From Erodium maritimum (Eukaryota; Streptophyta; Magnoliopsida; Geraniales; Geraniaceae), in assembly GCA_963921825.1 (NCBI GenBank), contig OY997589.1, positions 3,906,001-3,970,000 on the forward strand: a stretch of DNA of 64,000 nt. The letters are read 5' to 3'. The notes below the pieces were generated by a model that was not told the DNA's origin, searched no databases, and was given only the letters and a program-made list of their open reading frames with translations. Position 1 is the first letter of the stretch. Each line of letters opens with the position of its first letter. A program made the position numbers and the translations under genes. Shown here piece by piece: positions 14,564 through 26,200 of this stretch.

Positions 14564-15217
14564 ATGGCCCCGAGAACCACCCACGACGTCGTTTCGAAAC
14601 CCGCCAATGCCGCCAAGGAGGCGCACTACCGCGGCGTCAGGAAGCGGCCCTGGGGAAGGTACGCCGCCGAGATCCGCGATCCCGCCAAGAAGAGCCGCGT
14701 CTGGCTCGGCACCTTCGAGACCGCCGTCGACGCCGCCAGAGCCTACGACGCCGCCGCCCGCGAATTCCGTGGCGACAAGGCCAAGACCAACTTCCCCCCG
14801 CCGGCCGCGAAAAAGGACGCCGCAGATCTGAGCCCCAGCCAGAGCAGCACCGTCGAGTCCTCCGGCCCGGACGCGCCTGTGGCGGCGCGTGATGTCACGC
14901 GCCACCAGATCCCCGGACCTAATGGTCTCGTGGGCATGCGGATGGATCGGTTCCCGTTCCTCCAGCAGGCGTCGCATGTGGTGGCCTGCGGCGGAGGTCC
15001 GGCGGAGGGTGTGGCCTACGTGCGGCCGGTTTTTTTCTACGGTGATTTGGTGAGCCGGGTGTACCCTGTCCGGTTCGAGGCGGGTCCGGTTGAGATGAAT
15101 GCGGGGGTTTGTTCCGGTGTGGTCGAGAGTGAATCGGACTCGTCGTCGGTCGTTGATTGCGGGCCCAGGAGAGGCCTTGATCTTGATCTCAACGAACCAC
15201 CGCCGTTGGATGCTTAA
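14564..15217 (+). CDS. ERF-family AP2 transcription factor with C-terminal EAR repression motif
   Basis: Nuclear DNA-binding protein of the AP2/ERF superfamily, single exon, 217 residues. The AP2/ERF domain covers about residues 22-79: [20 protein letters not shown] followed by [19 protein letters not shown] and [10 protein letters not shown]. This is the ERF type (GCC-box binding) rather than the DREB type. The C-terminus ends in [12 protein letters not shown], a DLNxxP-type EAR motif that recruits TOPLESS-class corepressors in this family. Domain plus EAR motif and small size fit ERF group VIII (ERF3/4/9/12-like repressors); I cannot choose one orthologue. The coding region is much richer in G+C than its surroundings, as is common for intronless plant ERF genes. 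A TATA box lies 37 bp upstream. The longer antisense and alternative-frame ORFs here are shadows of the GC-rich reading frame. Confidence 0.95.
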   Translation: MAPRTTHDVVSKPANAAKEAHYRGVRKRPWGRYAAEIRDPAKKSRVWLGTFETAVDAARAYDAAAREFRGDKAKTNFPPPAAKKDAADLSPSQSSTVESSGPDAPVAARDVTRHQIPGPNGLVGMRMDRFPFLQQASHVVACGGGPAEGVAYVRPVFFYGDLVSRVYPVRFEAGPVEMNAGVCSGVVESESDSSSVVDCGPRRGLDLDLNEPPPLDA

Positions 15218-16900
15218 CCACCCATACATTTTTGTTATTAGCGAAAACCACGGTTGTAGAATCTCAGTCGTTTAATGAAACTCCTTTAACGGCGGTGATC
15301 CGTCGGATGTAAATGAATTAGCCTTTTCATTTTAATTTAATTCGCCACAAATACAATTACAAACAGATCGGGTCAATTAGTGATGTGGGGCCAAGTCAAA
15401 GGTGCTTTAACGGACACGCAAAGGTAGATAGGAGATTGATGGAAAGGGCACGTGGGGACCAGGTGCGTACGTACGGCCGCAGCGATCGGGGACGTGTCGG
15501 GACGACACGATGAGAGAGAAAGATGGTGTCGGCGACAGTTGTTGCGGAAGTGGGACCCAACTCGGGAGCAACCGAAAAAGGAAGGTGTGTGTGTCTGAAT
15601 GTGGGCGGCTACTGGTGCACAGCCACATCAGATCTCTGACACTCACCGCGTCGTCACCCACTTGTGATAATTAAATACTATTTGTTTTCAACAGCACCGT
15701 TTGGCTCCGGGCAAGCCCAACGTCACTTGCGGCCACCGTCTGGCTCGATCGAATTTATTTTTTTCTCTTTCCAAACTTATTTTAGCAGTTTTTTTTTAAT
15801 ATTTGTCTGTACTAGATTCATTCGGACTCATTCCACGAAGAAAAGGTGTTTATACTCCGTTCTTGTATTTGAGTTGTTTTCTGATCAAATGGATGGATCT
15901 CATCCGATCCGATTTCGAATATGGATGTGCCATACCCAAATGGTCTCGGGTCGGTCCATCAACCCGATTCTGATAGCCTCTGGACCTCCCCGTCTTGTTA
16001 TGGGTCGAACGCTTATTTTGTTGGGCCTGATTTTCGACTTCCACTATGTCCCAGCCCATCAAGGAAAGTTGAGAGCCCAACTCATGAGGTCTATGGCTCA
16101 GAACCCTATATGTATCGTGTCCCTCACGTCTCCATCACGTTTGGCCGCCCTCTGGAACAGTCGATAATCCACTGTCGGACTCCATCACCAGGTCGGTATC
16201 TGTATTCTCCTCTGGCTCTGTGGTCTCCTCCGGCTCACTCTCCACCAGCGCCTCTTTCCAATGAGGCCCTTCCAGGCTCACCAAGCTTCTTAGAAAAGTC
16301 GGAGAAGGAGGACTCGATGGTACTCTATCCCGACCAATCCCGACGCCACCTGCATCGCTCTCTTCGATCGTGGTCGAGGCCCCATCGTCGGTGTTCGTTG
16401 TACAATCCTGTACGCCTTTTCGATGAGAAGACCCTGAGACCTCTGGCCGCCAGACACTTTGCTGGTCTTCTGGTGATTGTTCTTCGCCGCCTTACACACC
16501 GAGAATACAATCTCTGATCCTCCTTGATTCCCATCTTCATCGTTTGCCACAGGATGAGATTGAGATCCTTCATGAGCCAGTGCTGCCGCCGGAAGTGAGA
16601 GGCTCGTCTTCCTTGGTCAATCCTCGCTACCTGATGCATGGTTGATGTCGTCGTTGCTGCCATAAAATCACAAAATCAATCTAAAGAAAGAGGTTGTGTT
16701 AGTTATTTTTTTTTTTACATTTGCAATTTAGTTAAGTAACTTCCTACGTGAAATCACGTATACTCACTAACTAACCACAAAACTTATATTCATAGTTTCA
16801 GACTACCCAACAAAACATATTTATCAAGTGATGAAATGTGTTATTGACCACCACATGACATAAATAGGTAGTACTAGTAGACATTGAAGTTGATTATATC
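15218..16900. other. Intergenic, no gene confirmed
   Basis: Contains an open stretch at 15921-16517 (plus) and an acidic open stretch on the minus strand near 16110-16230 with many Glu, Thr and Asp codons, ending in a stop. Neither matches a family I know, and there is no convincing start or splice pattern. They may be decayed gene or transposon fragments. The region up to about 15660 is the ERF 3' flank. Confidence 0.5.
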
Positions 16901-16910
16901 TAGGGGTATG

Positions 16911-17505
16911 TTTTTTTTAGAGAAATGTTATTGTATTAATTTTCGGCAACAATGATGTGTTGAAGAGACTCGGGGACATGACCCCCTTGCCAATTCCAGA
17001 CAGGGCTAGAACAAGCCGTCCTGCCTAGCCAGTGAGCTGCTTTGTTCGTTGTCCGCTTTACAAATTCGAGTTGCACACACTCGAGTTTAGATAGAAGGGA
17101 AAAACAATCTGTGACGAATATAGAGATCAAATTTAAATAAGAATACAACCATATCTTTATATTTTTCCTCTCAGTTTTTGTGTGTCATCGTCCCTTGGTG
17201 ATTGGCCTTGTTGGCCCTTGAGGTCGGGGGGTACCTAGCTCTTGTCTATAGCCGTCAGTGGTGGCCTGTTTTGTCGTCCCTTGAGGTCGGGAAGTTGTCG
17301 GTGGCCTCTTTTTCTTTTGGCCCGTCTCCTTTTGTCCCTTTCCTCCCTTCCCTTTCTAATGTTAGTATCTGTTTTGATAGATCCGGTTCCCCTTTGCATG
17401 CCTCGCTTGGTCGTGCACATTGGCTTCCCTTTTATTCATATTTGTCGCTTCCCACTTGCGTCGGTTTCTTTTTACCGTTATTGTTTTGCTTGCGGGAAGG
17501 TAGCT
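16911..17505 (-). mobile_element. 5'-truncated LINE with RNase H tail, poly(A) and target duplication
   Basis: Non-LTR retrotransposon remnant on the minus strand. The 3' end is a poly(A) tract (the T run at 16911-16918). Just upstream, 17148-16936 encodes the end of an RNase H (RVT_3-type) domain, with FVKRTTNKAAHWLGRTACSS followed by the usual Trp and a short tail to a stop. The 10-mer TAGGGGTATG lies directly at both borders (16901-16910 and 17506-17515), a good target-site duplication. The 5' part (about 17155-17505) does not read as LINE coding sequence, so the insertion may be chimeric or rearranged. Confidence 0.75.
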
Positions 17506-17515
17506 TAGGGGTATG

Positions 17516-18358
17516 GGACTCATCGCCTGTTAAAGCTCAATCCAACCTTAAAGCTTAAACTTATGGGTGGAATCACCAATATGCCCGACAAATGGTCAAT
17601 TCGTCCGTACACTTTCATCAACACACCCCCGTATGACCCTTGCGCCTAACGCACATTAGGCCACCAAAGTGAAGATCTTGTACACTAAGGCCAGACTCAC
17701 ATGCCCAAATACTTAACTATGTCACCATGTAAATTTTGTTTAGAACGGGTCACTCATATCAAGTTGGGTTTCCACAACTAAAGTATTAATCTTGTTAATT
17801 AGATACAGTCTTAGTCTTTATAAGTAGCTTTTTATTTTCTTGATATGAGATCAACTTCAACACTCAACACGTGAGAGCCAAATCAGCTCTAATATCATGT
17901 TAAAGATATCAATCCAACCCCAAAACTAAAATTGATGGGTGGAGGGATTAATATACTTACTGAGTGCTCAATTGTGCACATATTTTCAATGTGAGATACA
18001 CACTTTAACATCGTTGTTGTTCTTCCTGACGAGTTTGTTTCAACACATTTTCTGCGGATATAATTATGGTTAAAAATTAGGGTGTAAGACCTTATTCTGT
18101 TCTCTTGTCGACCCATCATCGGTTGGAGCTTCGAAGTTTGCTTTATGCTTGGTAAATTTAAGTTCAAGATTTATTCAACACATTGCTGGGTGTTTGTTTA
18201 AGTTGTATTCGAGGTATATCCATGATAGTCACCATGTTCTTCTTTCGACTTTAAAATGCTAAAAAAAAATTCCAAAACTGAATCATTCAATATTCGATCG
18301 ACAATCACTAAACAGCCATGTTATTCTATATCTCAACAAATTCACACAAAAACCAACA
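17516..18358. repeat. Old dispersed repeat with two diverged direct copies
   Basis: A segment near 17526-17580 (TGTTAAAGCTCAATCCAACC then TTATGGGTGGAATCACCAATA) recurs diverged at about 17898-17955 (ATGTTAAAGATATCAATCCA then TTGATGGGTGGAGGGATTAATA), same direction, about 370 bp apart. This word pattern is common in plant repetitive DNA. Class not determined; no protein-coding trace seen. Confidence 0.4.
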
Positions 18359-18973
18359 CTACCCCACTCTAGCCAACTTATCCCTAAACCCATTCAAAAT
18401 CTTCTTCGACTGTTCATGAACAGCCACAACGTTATCAACCCAAACCTTAACCTGCTTCGGCGTGTCCTTCAACGTAGGACACTTCACGTCCAGAAGAGGA
18501 ACCGCAGGGCTAAGATCACACTGCTGATGAAGCCTCAACCCACTCCTCATCCTCGTCTCGAACTCATCCAACCCACCAACCTGAAGCTCCTGCACAGCCC
18601 CCAAGAACTCCGCCAGCGCCCTAACATAAATCTGCACGCACGCGTTTCCCGTACGCGCCGCCACGCTGTCCTGCGCCGGCGCGGCGGCGCCGGTGTACAT
18701 CGCTTCCAGCAACGACGTCTCGATCAGGATCGTCCTGTTGATGCAGTTGTCGACGTCGGAGATGATGGCGGTGAGGGCTTCGAGGAGGTCGGGTTGCATG
18801 GTGTTGGTCATTAGGTCGTGGCATGGGGCGGCGTCGTGGTACTCCTCGCATAGGCGTTGGACGGTTGGGTGGAGGGTTGTGGAGGAGGAGAGGGAGATGA
18901 GGAGGGAGATGAGGACGGTGGTGGTGGTGAGGGTGGTGGGGTTGTGGTGGTGGTGGTGGTGGTGGTGATTCAT
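18359..18973 (-). CDS. Secreted protein with pectinesterase/invertase-inhibitor-like domain, intronless
   Basis: Single-exon gene, 204 residues. It starts with Met-Asn and eight His codons, then a hydrophobic, Thr/Leu/Ser-rich stretch (about 12-33) that reads as a signal peptide. The body has the PMEI pattern: two Cys with eight residues between (CEEYHDAAPC), then NACVQIYVRALAEFLGAVQE and a later QQC, matching the second disulfide helix pair of the family. There are extra Cys in DNCINRT and VKCPTL. Known role of the family: apoplastic four-helix inhibitors of pectin methylesterases or acid invertases; the target cannot be told from sequence. Unlike the three PMEI genes at 50-62 kb it lacks an intron, has a longer middle segment and is on the other strand. 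A TATA-like TTAAATAC lies about 35 bp upstream (near 19005-19012). Family call moderate. Confidence 0.7.
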   Translation of the reverse strand: MNHHHHHHHHNPTTLTTTTVLISLLISLSSSTTLHPTVQRLCEEYHDAAPCHDLMTNTMQPDLLEALTAIISDVDNCINRTILIETSLLEAMYTGAAAPAQDSVAARTGNACVQIYVRALAEFLGAVQELQVGGLDEFETRMRSGLRLHQQCDLSPAVPLLDVKCPTLKDTPKQVKVWVDNVVAVHEQSKKILNGFRDKLARVG

Positions 18974-20202
18974 TGGAGGTGTTTTGTGGTTGGGTGGAGT
19001 GAGGGGTGTATTTAAGGGGAGGTTTTGTGGTTGTGCATGGAAATAGGTGGTGGAGGTTTTGTTTTGTTTTTTGCTAGTATTGTGGAGGAAGGGTTCACGT
19101 AGATTTATGCATGATTATTCTTGTTTTTATTTAGTTTATTGGTTTTAAAAAAGATATAGATATTTTAGAGCCACATGTACTCCTCCCACCCTTGCGAGAG
19201 TGGTCGGTTCTCTCGGAACGCTTCCTTTCTCAACATTGTTTCTTTGGATACCGCCTTCTACAACGTCCCTTCCATATTCAGAGTATAAATCTGAGGGACT
19301 CCAACGGACTCTGTGGCATAAAAGGCGAAATACAAATGCAAGGAAGAGACTGAAGGAGACGAAACTAGAGGAGGAGAAAAAGGGTATGTGACGAACGGAC
19401 GAAAAAACGAGTAGTCATGACCAACTAAATAGAACTCTCGAGAGAATAGAAAAAGCGTAAAGGTTGGCCTCTGCTGGTAACAACCGAGGCGGACCCTTGG
19501 TCGTCACCGACTGAAGAAAGAGATCAAAGAAGGACGAGAGGGGCTGTTAGTTTTTTTTCTTTTCTAAATAGGGAAGAGCGGCGGTCTTGTCTTACTTTGA
19601 TCCCCACTTAGTCTAAATTCCAGTGTTCTAAAAATCTCGATCAGGTTTTGTCTAAATTTATTTTTTTATTGTTCGATCCGATTAATTTCATATTAATTCA
19701 ATTAATATTCGTTTAGTCTTCGATTAAACCCTAAAAATCCCTAGTTACCCAACGTACGTCTGACGATTTTTAAAACCTTGCACGTTCTGGCCGCATTCTG
19801 TTGCGTTGCAGGTTTTGATTAGAGGTTGATAATATTTGTGTCTAGTGTCTGGAGTTTGTAATATTTTGCACTGTACTTGTACGATCAACGGTTATAAATT
19901 GTAAAGGATCGTTTCCAAATCTTCACCGAATGATATATAAAATTCAGCAATACTCAAGTATTCGAATAAAACTTTTCTTCAAACACTTTGTTCAAACTTC
20001 AAGCCAGACCATTTCTAATCGAACAGGCCTTGGCCCACCTAAATTAAATAGGCCTATTTCTCAAATCTCTCGCAAGCCCGTCTCTAAGTGAGTTATGGGC
20101 CAGACAACGCTTCTCTTTCCTTCGTCTTCATGTTCGTTACCAGTTACAGGGTTTTTGTAGGGTTTCTCTCACCATCTGTCGAAGCAGAGCCGCTTAGAAA
20201 CA
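18974..20202. other. Intergenic between PMEI-like gene and DCAF13
   Basis: Holds the PMEI-like promoter at its left end, short open stretches without recognisable domains, a copy of a dispersed repeat (19612-19790) and the DCAF13 5' flank. A C/T-rich leader (CTTCTCTTTCCTTCGTCTTC, 20109-20128) lies just before the DCAF13 start. No further gene seen. Confidence 0.5.
19612..19790. repeat. Dispersed repeat family with TTCTAAAAATC ends (copy 1 of 3)
   Basis: Begins near CAGTGTTCTAAAAATCTCGA and ends near GATTTTTAAAACCTTGCAC, so the ends are roughly inverted copies. The middle has ATTAATTCAATTAATATTCG words. Related copies at about 30028-30172 and 61655-61745 share the CGCTAGGCGC / TTTTTAGAAC wording. 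Old and diverged; class uncertain. Confidence 0.45.
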
Positions 20203-23200
20203 ATGAAGGTCAAAACCATATCACGCTCCACAGATGAATTCACTCGGGAACGAAGTCAAGACCTTCAGGTGCGATATATCCATACATCGATTCTCTTATT
20301 TTTTTCATAAATTTACATTGATTCTCTTATCCCCACATAAATTGAATCTGTTTCAGAGCTCGATACTTGCTCCTCGAGCTGAAAGTTTGATTTTTGGTTG
20401 ATTTTTCATCAGAGGGTGTTCAGGAATTTCGACCCGAGCCTTCGCCCACAGGAAAAGCCGGTGGAATATGTGCGCGCCGTCAAAGCTGCCAAGTTGCAGA
20501 AAGTGAGTTCAACTTCAATTTGGGTTTTGGGTTTTGTTTTGATTGTCTTTTTTGTTCTTATGATGTTGTTTGTTTTGTATGCTTAGATCTTTGCGAGGCC
20601 GTTTGTTGGGGCTATGGATGCTCACATTGATGCTATATCGTGTATGGCAAAGAACCCGAATCACTTGAAAGGAATTTTCTCTGGTTCAATGGATGGAGGT
20701 ATTTTGTTTTGTGACATTGGTTGATTAATGAACTGTGTTTAGGCCCTGTTCATACGAACTGATTGATTATACAGCATTTTGTAGTAATGCTGACACTTGT
20801 TGTGTTTGATCCACTAGAATATTACATTTGATCCTACAACTGTCCCATCAGGATTAGTGAAATTAATGCTTCCTTTCCACCACCTGGCCCCATGATCTCA
20901 ATTGGTACCTCACTAAGAGCAACTCCGATGGAGGCGAAAGTGGGGCAAATTGCGGGAAAAATTGGTTTTTGGCAGTTTGGGCTATTTTCTCTCTTTTGGG
21001 GCGATGATTCATCGCCCTGTGAACCAAATTCGACTGCCTTGTGGCTGGCTAAGTCGTCTCCAGAGTTTGTAGGATGAGGGGGGAATTGGAAGTGAATCAA
21101 AGCTATTCGTCCCGATTCGCCTGGCTAAATTGCCCGCCGCGTTGGAGATGCTCTAAATGGTTGTAACTATGTCAAACCAAGGAAGGGCCTAATTATTGAT
21201 AATTCGGGCCAAACTAATTTCATAGATAACTTATTTTGGGGTGCAGGGAGTAAAGAACGATTTGTTGTCTGATTGAGCCCGTTCTATTCTGTTTTGTTGT
21301 CCTCTTATCTAATCCCATAAGTCTGTGGTTCCATAAAATCTTCATAACAACTGGACTGAGAAACAGCTAAAGACATGTTTTCCTTATCCTGAAATGAACC
21401 CGAATTGTTCATCAGAAATTATTAAGTGGTACATGATTAGGCTGTTTTGAAACCTTGTACACAGAAAATTGGCTTTAGACTGAAGGCGCCTTTTAATGGT
21501 TTAGGTATAAATCTTAGATTTTCACAGATTTAAGAAAGGAAAAGAAAGAGACTTGTAAGCTTTTGAACTTAAGATTCTGATATGGCACTACAGTGAAATT
21601 TTGGATTACCTTACCTCTGGTATGATTTTTTTTTTTTTTATTTATTTGCTGCCTTTGTTCTAGCTATATATTGGCCAAAATGGACAATGATTCACAAGTG
21701 GTCTATGTTTTTACTTTTGAGTATTTAGTTTATGTATTTGTTTGTCATGTAGATTGCAAAATTTGTAGCTATTAGTTTACCATTGGAGTTTAGTGTTTGT
21801 TTGATACTAGTTGTTCAATGCTGCTGACTTCGTTTCTTGTTATGCTTGCAGATATTCGGTTGTGGGATATAGCTTCCAGGTAATAGTTTGAACCATAAAA
21901 TGCTGAACATTTTGTAGATGGGTTAATTGCAAAAAGTACCCTAAGGTACTGACTTTTTGCTAGTTGTAGCCATCTTCTTTGATAATTGTAAAAAAGTGCC
22001 CTGAACTTGTACTCTTTATGTAAATTTCTTCTAAAATGATGATTTTACCCTGATAATTTAAATTTGAAAAAGTTACAAGTAAAACACAAAAACCTAAAAC
22101 TTTCACCTCCTTGTGTACCGTACAAAGAGGAAGAAAATTAAGGGAGATGAAGATTTTGAACATATAATCTTTCTTATTACTGTATATATAGATTTCAGGC
22201 ATAAAATTGTCATCTTAAACAAATTTCACAAAGTGCAACAAATGACAACTTCATGGTACTTTTTTTGCAATTAACAAAGAAGAGGGCACAAGTTGCAAAA
22301 AGTAAATACATAAGGGTACTTTTTTTGCAATTACCCCTTTTGTAGATTGATAATGATTGATGTCCCATGGGCATAGCTACATATGTTACTTATGTATTGA
22401 CTATAGGAAGCATTCTATAAATTACTTTGACTTAATCTTATCAATTATCCGCATTTTTATTTGTTTCCAGTAGAACTAATGCAAGCAATATGATTTTTGA
22501 AAACAATGATCCGATATGCATATGGTGCCACTGCTATATTCTATTCTATTTACAAAGTGCACAATATACTTATTTATATGATATGGATTGTAGAATCTAT
22601 TGTTTATTTTGACATTTCTGCCTTGGATTTTTTTATACATTCAGTATTTGATGAATGGATCGTTTGTGTTTTGTATTAAAACTTGAATCAAAAGGCGAAC
22701 AGTTTGCCAATTTCCTGGCCACCAAGGCGCCGTTCGAGGATTAACTGCTTCTACAGATGGACGTATACTTGTATCATGTGGAGATGATTGCACGTAAGGA
22801 ATTAATTTCTATATTTGATTGCTACTGTTATCCTGAATTTTAATTTGTACTCTTATTATATATAAGGGATAATTGCAAAAATTACCCCGAGGTGTTCACT
22901 TTTTGCAAATGGTAGCCCTCTTTGATAATTGCAAAAGAGTATCCTGAACTTACCGCTTTGTTGTACTTTGTGTAACTTTGTTTCAAAATGACGATTTCGA
23001 ACTTTTAAATTTAAAAAATAATAAGTAAAAAACCATAATTTTCACTTCTCTTTGAAAGTAAAAAGAGGAAGAAAATTAAGAGTAATGAGAATTCTTACTT
23101 TTGTTTTTACTTATTACTTTTTAAAGGGTAAAATCGTCATTTTAGTACAAATTTACACAAAATGTGACAAAAGATAAGTTCAGGGTACTTTTTTGTAATT

Positions 23201-26200
23201 ATCAAACAAGAGTGCTACACCTTGCAAAAAGTGAATACCTCATGGTACTTTTTTTTGCAACTATCCCATATATAAATACTTAACAGTAATGTTTTCTTTC
23301 TGGGACCGGGTTTCTCTTGTTCAGTGTGAGGCTGTGGGATGTTCCTGTTGATACTGTTACAGACTCAGATGACACATCCAACAATTCGGCACAGGTAATG
23401 TTTTCTCCATGGTATCATATTTTAATCCATGCATAGTCTATTTTTTTCTGCAGCTTGCTAATTGATTCTTCATTTATACTTCCAGCTGCTGGCATCTTAT
23501 GTCTGGAAGAACGCATTTAGGTAAGGTTTATTTTCAATTTCTAGAAAATATCCAGTAATTTTATTCTTATAATACACTCTTTTCTGAGTTCTTTTGTGCT
23601 TTGATCAACTTAATAATTCAGGGCTGTTGATCACCAGACGGATGGTGATCTTTTTGCCACCGGTAGTGCCCAAGTAGATATATGGGATCACAATAGGTAT
23701 GATCATAGTTTGTTAGATCATGTTCTTAAGTTCACTATCTTTTCGTATAATTTTTATGACAAGGTTTCTCCTGGTATTAGGTCTCAACCGATCAACAGTT
23801 TCCAATGGGGCTCAGACACAACTATATCTGTTAGATTTAATCCTGGGGAACCAAATATCTTGGCAGCATCAGCTAGGTACAAGTGATGCTTTTTTTTGTT
23901 CTGAATATTTTTTCAGTTTATTGATCTGTTCCCCAAAAGTAATGGCATCCTAGTAATAATATCATCTTAAATTATTTTTGGTTAACTTTATGTGGAATTT
24001 TTCTTCTTCTGCTTATATCTTGTTTGTTTTAGATAGAGAAAACCCCATATACGCACCCTTGAACGACCTTTTTGGCGGGAACTAGCTGTAAAGGTCATTC
24101 GTTCACAAAAAAACACATTGTCACATTACCTTATAAGGGTATTGTAAGAGTGTTTAGTGAATTAATGACCTTTACTGTTGGTTTCCACTAAAAAAGGTCA
24201 TTCGGGGGTGCGTATTTGGAAGATCCCTTTTAGATAAAAAGTTAATGTTGTATATATTTACATGTTTATCTTTTCTTTTGCAGTGATCGTAGCATAACAC
24301 TATTTGATTTGCGCACGTCATCTCCAGCAAGGAAACTTATAATGAGTGTACGTGAGACCATGATTTTTGTACATTGCTGCTTAGATATTTTTTTTGTTTC
24401 TCTCTTTGTCCGAAGTGTTATTGTGCACTCACATGCTTAATTGTTTCAGACAAAGACTAACTCCATTTCATGGAATCCCATGGAGCCAATGAACTTCACT
24501 GCTGTAAGGACCTCAACTAAGCATATATCTGGCAGTTCTGCTGAACATGGATTGTTATTTTTATTTTTTAGTGAAAACGTTATTTACACACTTGACGACC
24601 TTTGAGTTTTAGGAACCCCTTAAAGGTGAGAGGTTATCACTTACACACTATCACCTTTCGTTATTCATCAAAAGCCCACGGATTCACGCTGAATTGGTGA
24701 TGGTTTTATCAGGAACACACTGCCACCTTTTGAACGCGTTCTTGATCAAAAACCCACCTTTTTAGTGGGTTTTTGATGATAACGAAAGGTGACAGTGTGT
24801 CACTGATAACCCCTCACCTATACAGTGTGTGTTTGAAAATCAAATGTCGTCAAGGGTGTGTTAGGGAAGTTACCCCTATTTTTATTAATTGTGCTATTTT
24901 TGCATTGTACTTAAAAGAGTTACTATTTGCACAAACTATTGATACAGGGAAACGAGGATAGCAATTGCTATAGCTATGATGCTAGAAAACTAGATGAAGC
25001 AAAGTGTGTACACAAAGGTCACGTCTCTGCAGTGTAAGATTGGATTTGAACCTTTTGACTGATTTATAGTCAACGTGAAAATCATTCTTTTTTGTCCTAG
25101 TTATTTTTATATAATGAAAGTCATGTATCTGAGTATTTCTTTTACTTCTTTTCAGGATGGATATTGATTACTCACCAACTGGTCGAGAATTTGCAACTGG
25201 GTCTTATGATAGAACAGTAAGATGTGTCCTTCATCACGTTATATTCCATTTTTATAATCTGTTACATACACATGGATGATAGGGATTTAGTTTACCCACA
25301 CCTTGTAGTTTAGTCGATAGAAACAATGTTATTGTTTGACAATCCTCTTTTTTTCAGATTAGAATTTTCCAGTACAATGGAGGTCACAGCAGGGAAATAT
25401 ATCATACAAAGAGAATGCAAAGGTTTGACCTTTTTTCTTTCTTTCTTCCAATGTTCGCATACCCTCCAAATAGTCGCTTGGTTTTTGAATTCATTTGTTA
25501 AAACATCCTTAATACATACAAAACTAACTTATTATAATTTATAACTAAAACTCAAACTCAATAGCAATCATTTTGAACTTAAACTAGATTTCTCGTATGG
25601 TGACCTAAATCTTGTGCTATATGTAGGGTATTTTGTATCAAGTTCAGCTGTGATGGAAGCTATATTATTTCGGGTAGTGACGACACTAACCTGAGGCTTT
25701 GGAAAGCTAAAGCCGCTGAGCAACTTGGAGTTGTAAGAATCTTTTCCTTCTATAATGTTATGTTAACTATATATCTATGGTTTTACTACACTCTTCACAG
25801 GTTCTACATTTAGATTATTGCTGTGTCTTGACACGAACCCCCAATTCCTGCTCTCAATCGCAATAGAATCTAGAGATAATCTCACATAAGTACCTTAACT
25901 TTGTCACATTTCACAGTACTAAACTTCCAAAATTTCTCTATTTTGGTAATAAATGACGAAAATACCCATGCGACAATTTAGTGAAATTGAGCAAAATTTA
26001 ATTCAACAATGACATGTTTTTGAAAATTTAGTGGGGTGTTTTTCAGTTATTACCAAAATAGAGTAAATTGAGAAATTTTGGTGTAGTTAAGTGAGAAAGG
26101 TGGCAAAATTAGTGTAGTTTTGTGTTATTATCCCTAGAAAGTATACACATTGGCTGGCTACTAAACTCTTCTTATTTGCATAATTGTCTATCTGCAGCTT

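Noticed and set aside
14385-15229. Long antisense and alternative-frame ORFs over the ERF gene
   Set aside because: High G+C removes stops in all frames; only the 14564 frame encodes an AP2 domain and EAR motif.
15664-16550. Possible gene around 15.7-16.5 kb
   Set aside because: Overlapping open frames on both strands, none with a known domain, sensible start or intron pattern; kept only as a note in the intergenic entry.
17516-17960. LTR-type element suggested by the two direct repeat segments
   Set aside because: The copies are short and diverged, with no internal coding trace or clear borders; called only an old dispersed repeat.
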